Below, in pieces: positions 38,970 to 51,543 of a stretch of 64,000 nucleotides of DNA. Position 1 is the stretch's first letter. Each line of letters starts with the position of its first letter. This stretch comes from Sclerodactyla briareus (taxonomy: Eukaryota > Echinodermata > Holothuroidea > Dendrochirotida > Sclerodactylidae): contig JAODTK010002488.1 in the NCBI GenBank assembly GCA_026419785.1, positions 226,445 to 290,444 of the forward strand, given 5' to 3'. Position numbers and translations under genes: made by a program. The notes under the pieces were generated by a model that was not told the origin of the DNA, did not search any database, and saw nothing but the letters and a program-made list of their open reading frames with translations.

Positions 38970-39420
38970 TATCGATAGCTGGAAAGAATTCATGCAACAT
39001 ATGTATGGCAATCAGCACCTGCATCTGACCACTGTCGGGCGGCGTACTATTCCGCAGTCAGAAATACATGACAACTACACATTCTCCATAAGTACGTAGT
39101 CCAGCCCCGCCGAAACAGGTCGCTAGGGCAATCACCAGTAAGCCCTAACGTAACTGTGATTATTTTAGCAAGAAAACCAAATCTACAATAAGCCGTGAAA
39201 CGCCACCAAATCAAATGCTTACCCTTTTCATCCACCAATTGCCTAAATAATCACGTTTTCTCGTTCATAGAATTGTAGGCTAACACGAATATATTGCAGT
39301 CTCGCTGATCGACGATCGTGATAAATCCAGTCCCTATCACAAGATCCAATGGAAAATCCCCATTGCGTCAACTGTTGCGGAGGTCTGTTGCCGTCGGGCA
39401 GTAGACTTGGGATTGTTGTA
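38970..39420. repeat. Duplicated block, right copy
   Basis: The second copy, about 3.5 kb to the right of the first, ends about 0.6 kb before the first recognisable TECR exon. It could be an older insertion pair or a local duplication. The right copy is near where the missing TECR exon 1 or promoter might lie. Confidence 0.8.
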
Positions 39421-40034
39421 GTCTCACTTGTACATTCTAGTGGGAGTAGTTCCTGAATTAATCTTGGGGTATATATTGCACACAACTCGACACTGACTGT
39501 TATTTTCCCATCCCCAGACTGATTTTGTTGCATATGACATACCCATTTACAAACCAGCATACATTGTGAATATTGATGCCTCAATTGTGTTAACTAACAT
39601 CTCAGCCAAATCTGCTGTGACTAATTTTGCAGACAAATATCAATCGGTCAGAAATAATCCAATTGCTCTTCCTGACTTCCAAATCCCACCTTGCCTCCAC
39701 AGTTAGTGCTTCCATGCCCAGGATTGGATTCTTTAGAGAATTAGGATCAGTAGAGTCCATATCAGTGCTGCTTTGTAGGCACCTGTGTCTGCTTGTTCCA
39801 ACAATCCCAGCTTATGGAGTTTATGTGACTCACCAGAATTCGGCTGAATAGTATTATAGATATCTACAGCTCATAATATTCTTGTTTTACACTCAGCTCA
39901 CAATTCTTGATGCACCCCGCAGTAAGCAGCTCTGCAAGTGTCTGGTGTAAGTACTTGCAAGTAACATTTTCTCTTTGAGGGAGAGTAAAAATTTTGTTCA
40001 TAAATTATCACTCCACCAGCATCAACTGCTTCAG

Positions 40035-40099
40035 GTCAAAGTCAAAGTAGATATCTTGAAACTGCCCCATGGCGAGTAGTGCCAAGCCTCTTAGATAAT
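40035..40099 (+). CDS. TECR: TECR exon A (N-terminal ubiquitin-like start)
   Basis: An acceptor ending CTTCAG precedes a frame reading VKVDILKLPHGE. This lines up without gaps on human residues around VEILDAKTRE. A stop (TAG) follows in the literal frame. With two single-base insertions allowed (after GAG and before CTCTTA) the reading continues through LLDN, equal in length to the human segment before the next exon. No clean GT donor is seen at the expected end; a G may be missing before TGAATC. The acceptor end is better supported than the 3' end. Confidence 0.6.
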
Positions 40100-43000
40100 T
40101 GAATCGGAATCAACATCATTGAGAAGGTCGATTACTGCCCTGACCCTGTATATTCATATGAAATCTGATGATTTTGTTCTATCTCAAGTGGTTGCTGACA
40201 TTGTTACTTCACCAGTTGCACATTTGGACGTAAGCTTGAGAGGGTTGGATGATGGCTGGAATGTAGATATTCAGAGATTGGTAGCACTGGAAGCGTTGAG
40301 ACCAGGAAAAATTTACTAGAGCTCGGTCTAAGACATAATCACGCTTGGAACAGATTCTTAAGAGAGACAATCACTTGTGGTCGTTTTACCCATGATGATT
40401 CAAATTCGAAGTTCCTAATTACACAAGTTATATCGCATTTGAAACATGGTTTTATTTACCATTTCTGATGTGGCCGACTCTTATCGGCAATAATACCTAG
40501 TAATTTTCTTTAACAATAACGCTTTTCTCTACCTGTGTGACTTTTCCCTGCAGCTTACTACTTCCTCGACAATCGCTGATGTCAAGGCACAGTTTCAAGC
40601 ACAGAGTGAGTTCTCTGAATTCCTTCCCTTCTTTGTGGAATGATGTTAGATCTCAATATTTCTTTTTATGAGAAATCCGACGAGAAAACAAAAACAATGC
40701 TTCACTATTCAATGAGTCCCATAAGGTGTGCATCATCATCGTTGTTGTCCAGTTCTTATATAGCAATTTAGTACAGACATAAAGCATGGTCAATGATAAA
40801 AACTGTTCGGCTCACACTGTAGTGCACACCGCGTGCTATACACTCCCAGGCAACCTCCAATAGTTGCCCCTCACAACATATTCCTCGAGATGATTCATCC
40901 ACATGACAATCGTAATCAGCGCACTTGTTATCCCTAACTCTCAGAGGTTTTCTGATAAAGCCTGGGTAGGATTGGGGGGGGGGAAGGCAATGGAGTAAAG
41001 CGCCTTGCCCAGGTCCCATTGCAAATGCCAACGGGCCGTCCAAACCTCTTGATCACTTGTCTAAGCTCTACTGACCTAATCTAATCCATTTTAAAAGTTA
41101 AAATGAAGGCACTTCAAATGGTGGCCCCTTACTAACCCATCCAAGGTGTCCACTTAATCACATAATCCCTGCTTGGTATGTGTGGATTGATCGCACTTAG
41201 GGTTAGGGGATATGTGATTATTGTTAGCCAATAGGGAAAATTCCTGTTTTATCAGTCCTATGCATCTTTTCTGTCAACCTACACATTTCCTGTCAATCAT
41301 ACCATCTTTTCAGCTGTGCTAGACGAGGACTTCTAGGTCTGTTCCAAGATGCTGTACCAAGTACCAGAGTAAGATGCTAGGTAGTGCACCCCCTAATCTA
41401 ACCATTACTATGCTGAATATTCCATTACCAGCCAACTCTTCTCGTCGAGCATAACCCCCATGACGTGAAGAAGTACTCTGTAGGCAGTTTATTTGCATGC
41501 CTTAAGTTTGAATGTCTGTTAGGTAAGATGGTAGTCACTTCATGATCTTATAATTAATTAGGAAATATAATGGAGTTGACCTTGAAAACCTGCTAATGAT
41601 AAGTCAATTGTTCATTGTTTCTAATCTGTTGATTACAGTTAGCATTAACCTATAATTGATGTCTCTTTATTCCCCAGAGAAGTATGCATATCCCAGCCGG
41701 CAGTCCTATAGGACTAGAGCCCAGTAAGTACACCATTACGAATACATAAACATAATTCAGACAAGAAACAAGTTTATTCTAATCCATACAATGAAATAGG
41801 TAATAATACAAAACACTTCTGTAAGTCAGTAGTTGGGAACAGGTGCTATCAGTAGCTTCCTTGAAACTTGAGAGAGATACAGAGAGATTTGATGGGCCTG
41901 CCGCTGGTGGTAGAGGTGGGCTGTAAAATCAGTAAGCGGCAGCCTCATTTGATGTTGTTTTGATTCGATTTCTCTAGGTGAAGCCGAGTGAGGCTCATCA
42001 AGGAAACTGACCAGATCAATCATGGATCTCCCTTCTCGACTAGTGAATAAATTATATCAAGGTGGGGAGGGGGGTTTAACCAATCCAACTTGCTCCTGTG
42101 ATCGCATATGGCATCTAGAGGAGCTTCGTAAAGAGAGTAAACCTGGTCATGTATTTGACGAAGCAAATCGGGAGCAGTGCGTTCCTAGAGATTGTCATGG
42201 GAGGGAGCGGATGTTGGAGGTCATTGTTCTCCACTGACTAATTATTCCCTTACCCTTAATCATTATTACTAGAGGTGGGGGGGGGGGGGGGGGAGGGGGG
42301 ATTAAGTGACTGATGGGGTGATGTGAAAGATAGGAAGATGTGCATGTCTCACTGTGAAGCATGTATGAACACATATTTGCACCAAGCATCAAGGAAAACT
42401 CTATTCTCTTCTCATACAGGGGGAAAGAGTCTCAAAGATGAGCAGACTCTGAAGGAACTTGGACTGAGGGACGGCAGTAAACTCTTCTTCACAGACCTGG
42501 GCCCGCAGATCGGATGGACTACGTTAATTATGTCCGTAACACCAGTGTCCAATTGGCTGGAATCTGCAACACAATGGTCTGCTGGAGAGTTATCTCAGAC
42601 CAGTCCCAAAGTGGCCACCCCCCCTCTCTTGACCGAGGCCTACTCAATTGCGACATTTATCCAAGTTATTTGGATTTTACTGAACCTAGAGGATGCAAGC
42701 TACTCTGATCTCGACAGATTAGAGATATATACCGGTTCCCAAATTGGCCCCCCCACCCCCCCCCCCCCCTCATGACCGAGGCCTACTCAATTGCCAAATT
42801 TACCCAAGTTAGTTGGATTTTACTGAACCTAGAGGATGCAAGCTACATCTGACCCAACGAATTGAGTCATCAGAGGTCAAGATCACTAAGTTTGTTGCAT
42901 TTTTCCAAGCTTGTCAGTTCTCAATGCAGCTGAGTGGAGAGACTACCTGACAAGAGTTCAGAGCACTTTTAAGGTCACTGGAATCCTCAGTGAACAATGC

Positions 43001-46000
43001 ATGCCTCAATCATGTTTATCTATATCATTCTTAAAGCATGCTAGTCTAGACTACCACAACTGTCTCAGTTCTGCCATCCAGGTCCTAGTCTATTGGACAG
43101 AGTCTAATCAGCCAACCCCTGAAATTCATTTAGGCCTACAAAACAGTAATGAAAAACAATATCTCGAAAAGAATGATGTCTCTATATTTATTCATGTATC
43201 TCTCATTTCCCTGAATCCTCATCAGCATGTTTCAAGTACATGAACTGTATCACCATGCTATAATGCGAATTCAAACAGTTCATTTTCCTTCATCCCGTCA
43301 GCTTGTTCCTAAAAAAGCACCATACATAAGCCCCTATTGGTCCCACTAAGATCTTTGCAGACTGGGTATCTGCAAGGGTCACAGGACTGAATGCCTACTC
43401 TTAGATTATAGAATATGACCTCCATTGTGTGCCATCAAACACCATATCGCAAATATATTGAAGGCTTTTCGAGCAACTCTCCAAAGTTAGTGTCACACTA
43501 AATTTGCACTATCACGATATCACATTGGATGAAATGTTCACAGAGGCATGAAGGGTTTTGTTACTCAAGCAACAGAATGTCTTGCTGCAGAATTTTTGTA
43601 CAGAGAACAATTTGTATTGCTGAACTCGTTGCAGGACATTATATATAATTCATATAATTGACATATGTTGTAGACATCATGAAGATCTTGCTCTCTGTGA
43701 AATTCCAATACCATGCATCCAGCACAGAAATATTTGAGAAAATTTGAGTGCCTTACAGTAGGTCAATGAGGTTGTTTGACTTCAGCAGAACACATCCTAC
43801 TCATAATCAGTGCCCTACTGTATCTGCGATAAGGTCTCTATTGGTAACTTTAGAATCAATATTTCTGTTCTTCATTTCACAATTCTGATGTTTGAGGCTG
43901 TTCTTTTTCGTCCCATCAGGTGTTCTTAGAGTACTTTGGCCCTCTAGTAGTTTTCCTGATCTTCTACGCCAGACCCAGTGTAATCTATGGTCCTTCTGCT
44001 GCGAGCTTACCTAAAGACCTGGCTGTCCAGTGAGTTTATCGCAGGGGGGCGGGTTGTCCCCATTACATTATTCTGGACCTGTTGAAGTGCTTGTTGTCCA
44101 GAGGACCAAACATTGTGTATACTGTCAATTTTGGCCGGTTTGTTTCCGATTATTTTGGCCACATCGCTACGTCCTGCAAGTTCCTGCATCCCCCTCATGT
44201 GGAATGTGGAGTGGAATGCCAAGGAGCATCCATGAAGCTATGAGAAACACATATATCAATGGCTTGATAAGCCTAATTCTGTCTTTCTTTGGGGGTTTTG
44301 AACAAGCGCTTCTGTATGTGTGTGTTAGTCTTGCTCATTAATAGGATAGTTTGTTTTGTGGCAGGCAGGGTTGGATTTGATTTTGATTTCTACAGGCTCA
44401 GGATGCCATCATCAAGGAATCCGGTCGTACGGTCTTGGATGACCCGGTGATAACTTGCCTTCACTTCTCGACTAGTGCTCAGGTGATATCAGGGCAGAGG
44501 GGTACCGAATCCCAACCTGTTCCACGAACTGCCATTTACTGCCATACGAAAGGAAAATCAGTGAACTCCAGGACCCGACCACTTTCTCAGAACCTGAAGG
44601 AGCGGGAGTCCAACGAGACTGCTCACAGCTGATTGATGAGACTTATTGCAAATATCCCGTAACAAACCCAATCACCCCAGAAAGTCTGTGCAGCATACAG
44701 CGGACTATGATTGAAGACCTACTCCTAATGCAACTGCGAGTACAGCCACCTAAGCAGGAGTGTCCGGGGAAACTGCTGGAATTGAACTGGGAATGTTTAC
44801 TTGCAAAGTTTCCACTCTTCAGGACACAACTCTCTTAACGGTGGACTTTAATGCTGCTGTAGTTTTAGCCCGATTTACTGTATCCCTTCTAGTAGAAGCT
44901 TTATCCTAATAGAGCATTTTCTACTTTGGTAACTTTTTGTGTCCTAATGAAGCACAATCAAATATTGCAAAATTTGTGCAAATTGCTGTCAGCTATTATT
45001 ATTAGACAATCATAAATACAGAACTCTGTTTACATTGACGCTGTTTACTTTCATATGTAGCCTTACTATGCAGTTATGGGCTGCAAATCATTGTGTTGGT
45101 ACAACACAAACGTGTCACTATGTGTGGAACATTTCATATTGTATGTACTAGTTCCCCACCAACTTTTCTGATAAACAGCATGCTTACATGTCGCCTTTGC
45201 ACATTGACACCTATATTAGATTGCAGACAGTATTGGATCTGTGGTTCAGCTTCATCAGCAAGATTATGAACAAGCAGTAGGAGTAATGGACATGTAGTTA
45301 TAGTAGCATAGGAGGAAGCCATATGAAAGGGGTAAAACTGCGAAGGGCGGCGGATTTGTGTTGGACGGTTGGGGGGGACGGACAAGATCAATTCCCATCT
45401 AAGCGAGCGCACCACAGGTGGCGCGTAGCATACAAGAAAGTTTTCGTTGGCCCAGACCCCATAGGATTGCAGGAACCGGGCAAATCCCATGGCCTCATGG
45501 ACATTTCACAGGGGCATCCCAACATTGATTAAAAAAAAAATATTTCAGGGAAATGGTTCTCCAAACTTATTCGCAATAAGGTGATCAATTTCAGGTTTCT
45601 TGGGTGCTGGTGACATTATGAAATACGATGCAAGTGAGGTTTCAGTCATGAACGGACCAATCGAAATGGGGACAATGGCACACCACCCATACATCGCGCA
45701 GAGCGCGAGATTTTGCAGGGAAGGATCCAATGTGACCAAAAAACAATCGGAATTGCCACTGACACTTTGACCATACTTACGATTAGGGCAGGCCTGAGTT
45801 TTTTACTTAAAGATTACGGCCCCCGTTTTTATCTTCTTTGCGGACCACCAGGCACATGGGAGGGCCATTTCTACTTGGAGCCAGACTTGGGGCCAAATGA
45901 TTATAATACAGAAGTAAAACCGCGAAACGCGCCGCGAATTTGTTACACTTTTGACTTTTCCGTCTGAAAGACAGGCAATCTTTGATATAACTTGTCTTCA

Positions 46001-49000
46001 TCAACCAAAAATTTACTCATTCTTTGCACGAACTTGTGGCGTTTCATGGCAGAATCGTCGTGACTATTTAGGGTTTTCCACCGCACCGTGTGCCTGCCCA
46101 CTTAGTATGTGCAACCGTGCACCCAACCAACTTTCCAAAAAAGTGCGCACCCATAAATGATTGCCGAATACACTATTTTAAACTTGCATACAGACCAATT
46201 TTGCCAAAACAATCAGGTCCCGCCAAGTGGTAGACTTAGCCTCATTGCCCCACCCTTCGTCCCTTCAAAAGTACAACCGAGTTTACCCTTTTGGGCATAT
46301 TCCATGCAAACATTCAGGCAATATTGGACTTCACTTTTGGACAGTTTTTTCTTCACTTGAATTTGAAATCATGCTTTCGACAACGTAATTTGTGGCGTCC
46401 TGGTTGCATTTTTCGATGCCGCAACGTGTGTTCTCATAGTGATAGTATATTCACAGCTCGGCCCTTCAACTTTCAACAAGTGGTCGCACCATAATAATAT
46501 AAAAAATCACAGTTCCCGCCTGGTGGTAGACTCACCCACGTCGGTCTCACCACTTCAACTTCAGCTAGCGATGTGTTTGCAACGTCCAATGAAAGAGAGA
46601 CACACCTTAAGCTGGTGAAGCTAGTTTCATGTAAACGATAGTGATTGGAGGAGAACCCTTCTTCTCATTGATTATTGAGAACAACCCAGAGTAAATTTCA
46701 GGCAATTTTGTTAAGGAACATCATTGTCTGCCAGAATGCATTTCATATGTCTTAACACTACCGCCACAATGAAATAGATCCCCGGCCGCACGCGCAAAAA
46801 TTTCGAACCGAAGGATCAGCAGATTCCCTCAAAGTCGATCATTTAGGTCATCATCCTTGGTAAAATGGTTGCTGATGTAATGTCTGATACAGTGTCAGCG
46901 AATAAGCAGTCGGCTTAATATGGGGGCTCTCTAAAATGCATTGCGGGCCCCCCCTACCCAAATATTGGGGGGACCTAGGTGTCCTCCTCCCCACGTCCCC
47001 CCCATGATCGCCCGCCCGCCCTTGGTACGGTATTCAATCTATTAGATTCCAGCAAAATTAGCTGACTATATCAATCAGTCAAATTTGCATAATTTGTTGG
47101 GAATTTACTCAATTGAACTCCACTATACATATTGTAGTGTCAAGTATCTTCTGCTCTTCAGTTCGGTAAGGTTGGAAATGGCATTTATCTTTTGTATAAA
47201 ACCAATTCGACTACCTCAGAAAGCAGAATAAAGCAGAATTTGGGAGTTATAAAGCAGAAAATTCTCGTCTCTAACATACGGTTACCAAAAGATAAAAGAA
47301 GAACAAATGCATGAATATATCTTATGGGGATTCTGCTTATCACCTTAGGCAGTTTTTGCGAATTTCCTAACTTCTATGAATTTTGTGAACCCAATCAGAA
47401 TCACTCTATGGGCAATTCCATAGTGTTATTTTTTTTTTTGGTTCAGACTAGATGACCTCTTACATAATAAGGTTATAATATCATCAACTCCAATTGAAAC
47501 TGCAGGTAATGGCATACTGTATCTAAGAAGAAAAAAAACATATCATTTTCACTGATCAACATTGGGACTTCAAATTGCTGAAATTCGTATCGCCCTTCAC
47601 TATGAAAAGCCATTAGGAATACTCTCCATTTGACAACGTCGTTATAAGAGGAACTGGCAACTACCTTCCCCTCTCATTTGAACCAACCGTCATCAAATTT
47701 ATTTTATCCTCAGTGTTGTTTCGTTGTAATTCCTTCCTCCTCTCATTGTATCTCGGATTCTTTTATGCATTTCATGTGTGAGGTCCTAATTAACTTCTCT
47801 TGGGAAATGGCTCATATTCACTCCCATGTTCTACCTTTCAGCATCGCTGCTGCCTGTTGGACATTCCACTATGCAAACGACTCTTGGAAACCATTTTTGT
47901 GCACCGTTTCTCCTGCTACCATGCCACTCATGAATATTTTCAAGGTGAGTACCCGAACCTGAGAGATATACCATTTCTAATATTCTGGTACCTGAGAGAT
48001 GGTATACCATTTCTAATATTCGGTACCTGAGAGATGGTATACCATTTCTAATATTCTGGTACCTGAGAGATGGTATACCATTTCTAATATTCTGGTACCT
48101 GAGGGATGGTATAAACCATTTCTAATATTCTGGTACCTGAGGGATGGTATACCATTTCTAATATTCTGGTACCTGAGATGGTATACCATTTCTAATTTCT
48201 GGTACCTGAGGGATGGTATACCATTTCTAATTTCTGGTACCTGAGAGATGGTATACCATTTCTAATATTCTGGTACCTGAGGGATGGTATACATTTCTAA
48301 TATTCTGGTACCTGAGAGATGGTATACCATTCTAATATCCTGGTACCTGAGAGATGGTATACCATTTCTAATATTCTGGTACCTGAGGGATGGTATACCA
48401 TTTCTAATATCCTGGTACCTGAGAGATGGTATACCATTTCTAATATTCTGGTATCTGAGGGATGGTATACCATTTCTAATATTCTGGTACCTGAGAGATG
48501 GTATACCATTTCTAATATTCTGGTACCTGAGCGGTCATAACTCCGATCTGGATCGTTGACCCCTTGATTTGTGGCAAAAATACATTTTACATGATTCTTC
48601 GTGTGATAAAGCACCATGCTTTTTAGAACTTGGCGAATGATGAAGCACAACTTGTCATGACCCGGAAGTGCGTTTTTGTTGGCAGTGAGTCCATGTCCTT
48701 TTTTCAAAATGCAAACTAATAAAAATGGCAGTGCAAATGTTGTCCAGATGAAGCCTACTGGGAGGGTTTGCAAAACCGTAGGAGTGGTCGTAAACAAGAC
48801 CCACCTAATCTCTTCTAACAGCAGAGATTCCAGGGAGTATGATGAGGTAGGCCCACATGTCATAGAAGCACTGTGCAAAAGCATGGCACATACTCACCCA
48901 TGGCTTAAGTAACCTTGGTGTTTGCTGTAGTGTAAGTCAGTGCGAATTGCCTCGACATGTGGATTAGGGCATAACTAAACCTGATGTGTTAAAAAAATAC

Positions 49001-51481
49001 ACAAACCTCATTTCAAGATGATTTAGCAAGTGTCTACAGTTAAGACAGATTATTCTGGAGCAATTCTGAGAGAATGGCCCCATATTTTGGTGAAATGTCA
49101 CATTGATTTATATTCTTCTATTTCATTTGCAATATGTCAACATCATTGCATCGAGCAGCCATTTTGTTCATACTTTGGGGTTTGTCTCTTCAAATATTCT
49201 TCTCATCAATAGGGGTTGTTAATAATAACAAATATGCCCCTAAATTGAGTAATTTTTTTTCTCTACAAATCCATTACACTATAGTACAACTTCTGGGTAA
49301 CATAAAGGGTTAACCTTCCATTGAAGTGTCATAGAAGGTCATAAAAACTAAAGTGAGAGGATCTGATTGACTTGCTGTTTTATATTTTGAAATCTTTTAG
49401 TTGACCCTCAACTCAATCTCACTCAATACCGACATTGCCAGAAATTCAAAGGCCAAACTTGCCAGGAATGATCATAGTTTGGTGAAAACAGTTTAAAGGG
49501 TAACATAATTACCTTCCTGGAATAAACCTATCATGTAATGCAATGAACCACAGTGCCCTGCACCCTGGCTCTTAGTATGCAAACTCTGCAATTAGCAATT
49601 GAGCATTTTTGTTCTTGTAAGGCCTGAAAAAACTTTGTATCATAATTCCAATTGTTGATTTGGTCTTATTAATATTCCCCAGTTTTTTCAGCTTCCTTTG
49701 TTTTTCTTTATGCCTTTTGTTTCGAAATAATTCCTTCTTCTCTGTTGCAGAATTCTGGCTCTACTACGACGGGTGATTTTGCGCTTTGTTGCTTACTTTG
49801 GTTAATCATCCTTTTGTCTACATCCTCCCTAGTAGTCTGAATACCATATCTTTTTTTTTTTTTTTTTCCCGCAACTTTCCGATGTTAGATCATCGCCACC
49901 TGCATATTTCAGTGCACCCTTTCCTACCAGAATTGTTTATCATTGTCTATGTAGCCCTAACCTAACTCCCAACCCTTAAGGGAACAATTAATAATAATGC
50001 TGGAGTTGTGCTTTGAATCTCTTATCCTCTGTGTAGTCAAAGTTCGGTGTCAACATCGATACCAAATTTTCACCCCTCATTTCTCTCCGGTGGGAAGGTG
50101 GCTGCGCTTGAAAACTGCACTGATGTCCAGCCAAATTGGTATATGTATTGACATTCTTGTAGACAAGAACGTACACCCCTGCTTTATTGTATCGTGACAC
50201 TAGTCAAGAGAGGAGGTGAGAGGAAATCGTTAGTTGCCTATCCACTCCCCACAGTAATCTGCTTGTGAGTGCAGCCCCCTTTGAGTAAACGAAACCAAAT
50301 GTGGCCTTCTAAATTGTGGGGGAAAACTCGATCTGAATCCGTGTGGCCATTGACTTGGGGTTCAGAGACTTGACAGTCGAAGATTTTTTAATTAGGGGCT
50401 ACCAAGGATGAAATAGAACCCTACGACGTTGTACTGGTGTCTGCATATTCGGATAAAGGAGGTGAATAGGCGTACTAAGATGAGCCAATAGTAAAATCTA
50501 TTATTAAATGTGTATAATCGAGTAGAATCAGCAGTACATATGGTGTCACCATCTCTTCTTCTTTGTTCTCTTCTTCTGCCATGGAAACGGTAGCCCCCCC
50601 CCCCCCCCTCACAAAAGACGGGTTGGTATTGATGTTTACCACCCAAAACCAACCCCCCCCCCCCCCCCCCCCCCCCATCAACATCGAAATGCAGAAAGGA
50701 ATATGTCAAATGGTACAGACTCTCACGCAGCCAGGTTTGTCCCAGATGAGCATAGATTGCCTCCTTCTAATACCAAAACAAATCAGTTTGTGTCCATTTC
50801 TTCCTTTTCTCTTTGCCCCAAACAACATTCCCCTCATGAAATGTGAAGGGCATCTGTGTTGGGAACTAAAGCCATCAACTGGAGCACTAGAATTATTTGG
50901 TTGTGAATGCTAAAAAAAAAAAAGACAATAAGACCCATACAGTAAGTCTTTCCCAGAAGTTGAACTTCAGTTACATTTGGTGACAGACCAGGCCAATCAG
51001 TCATTGCTCCGTTTCAAGTGTTGAAGTGTTCACTTCCTCATGGTGCATAAATTGGTTGAAAGGCAATGTGCACATTGAATTTTGTGTATATTGTCTTCAG
51101 AGAGGTCCAATTTGTTTATATGACTTGGATTTGACTGAAAATCTTCATGTGTTGTTTGGCAAAATTTGTGACACATTCTCTCCTTATCCTGCACCTGCTT
51201 GGCAGACATGTGTGGTATAGTCCACATGGAATACACGCTGCCCACCATAGTCCTTTGGCTGAATGTCAGTACTACTACTGTAGGTGAGAGTATTCAATGA
51301 GCTTATATACACATCGTTGGGTGATCTAACTTGAAGTTTTTCCTCTCTTTCTTCTGCAGTGTATGGGGATATACAGCTGTATGGTGGTCTAGCTGCATTT
51401 TTGGTGAGCCCTCCCCTATTTCACAAGAAATTGCTCAGTCTTATTACTCAAACCAGCTATTCTGGTTGAGCTATTGGAATC

Positions 51482-51543
<62 letters not shown>

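Noticed and set aside
42022..42237. 71-residue frame between TECR exons C and D
   Set aside because: It starts in a SINE fragment and has no counterpart in TECR, which continues directly from exon C to exon D.
47958..48535. Possible CRISPR array (about 36-bp repeats)
   Set aside because: Units are head to tail with no spacers, the host is an animal and there are no cas genes.
48284..48884. Overlapping open frames on both strands through the 36-bp repeats (up to 195 residues)
   Set aside because: The unit length is a multiple of three, so any stop-free frame stays open; the peptides are exact echoes of the DNA repeat.
50475..50913. Proline-rich and glycine-rich frames at 50.5-50.9 kb
   Set aside because: The composition comes from C15 and C24 tracts inside an intron, with no splice sites or homology.
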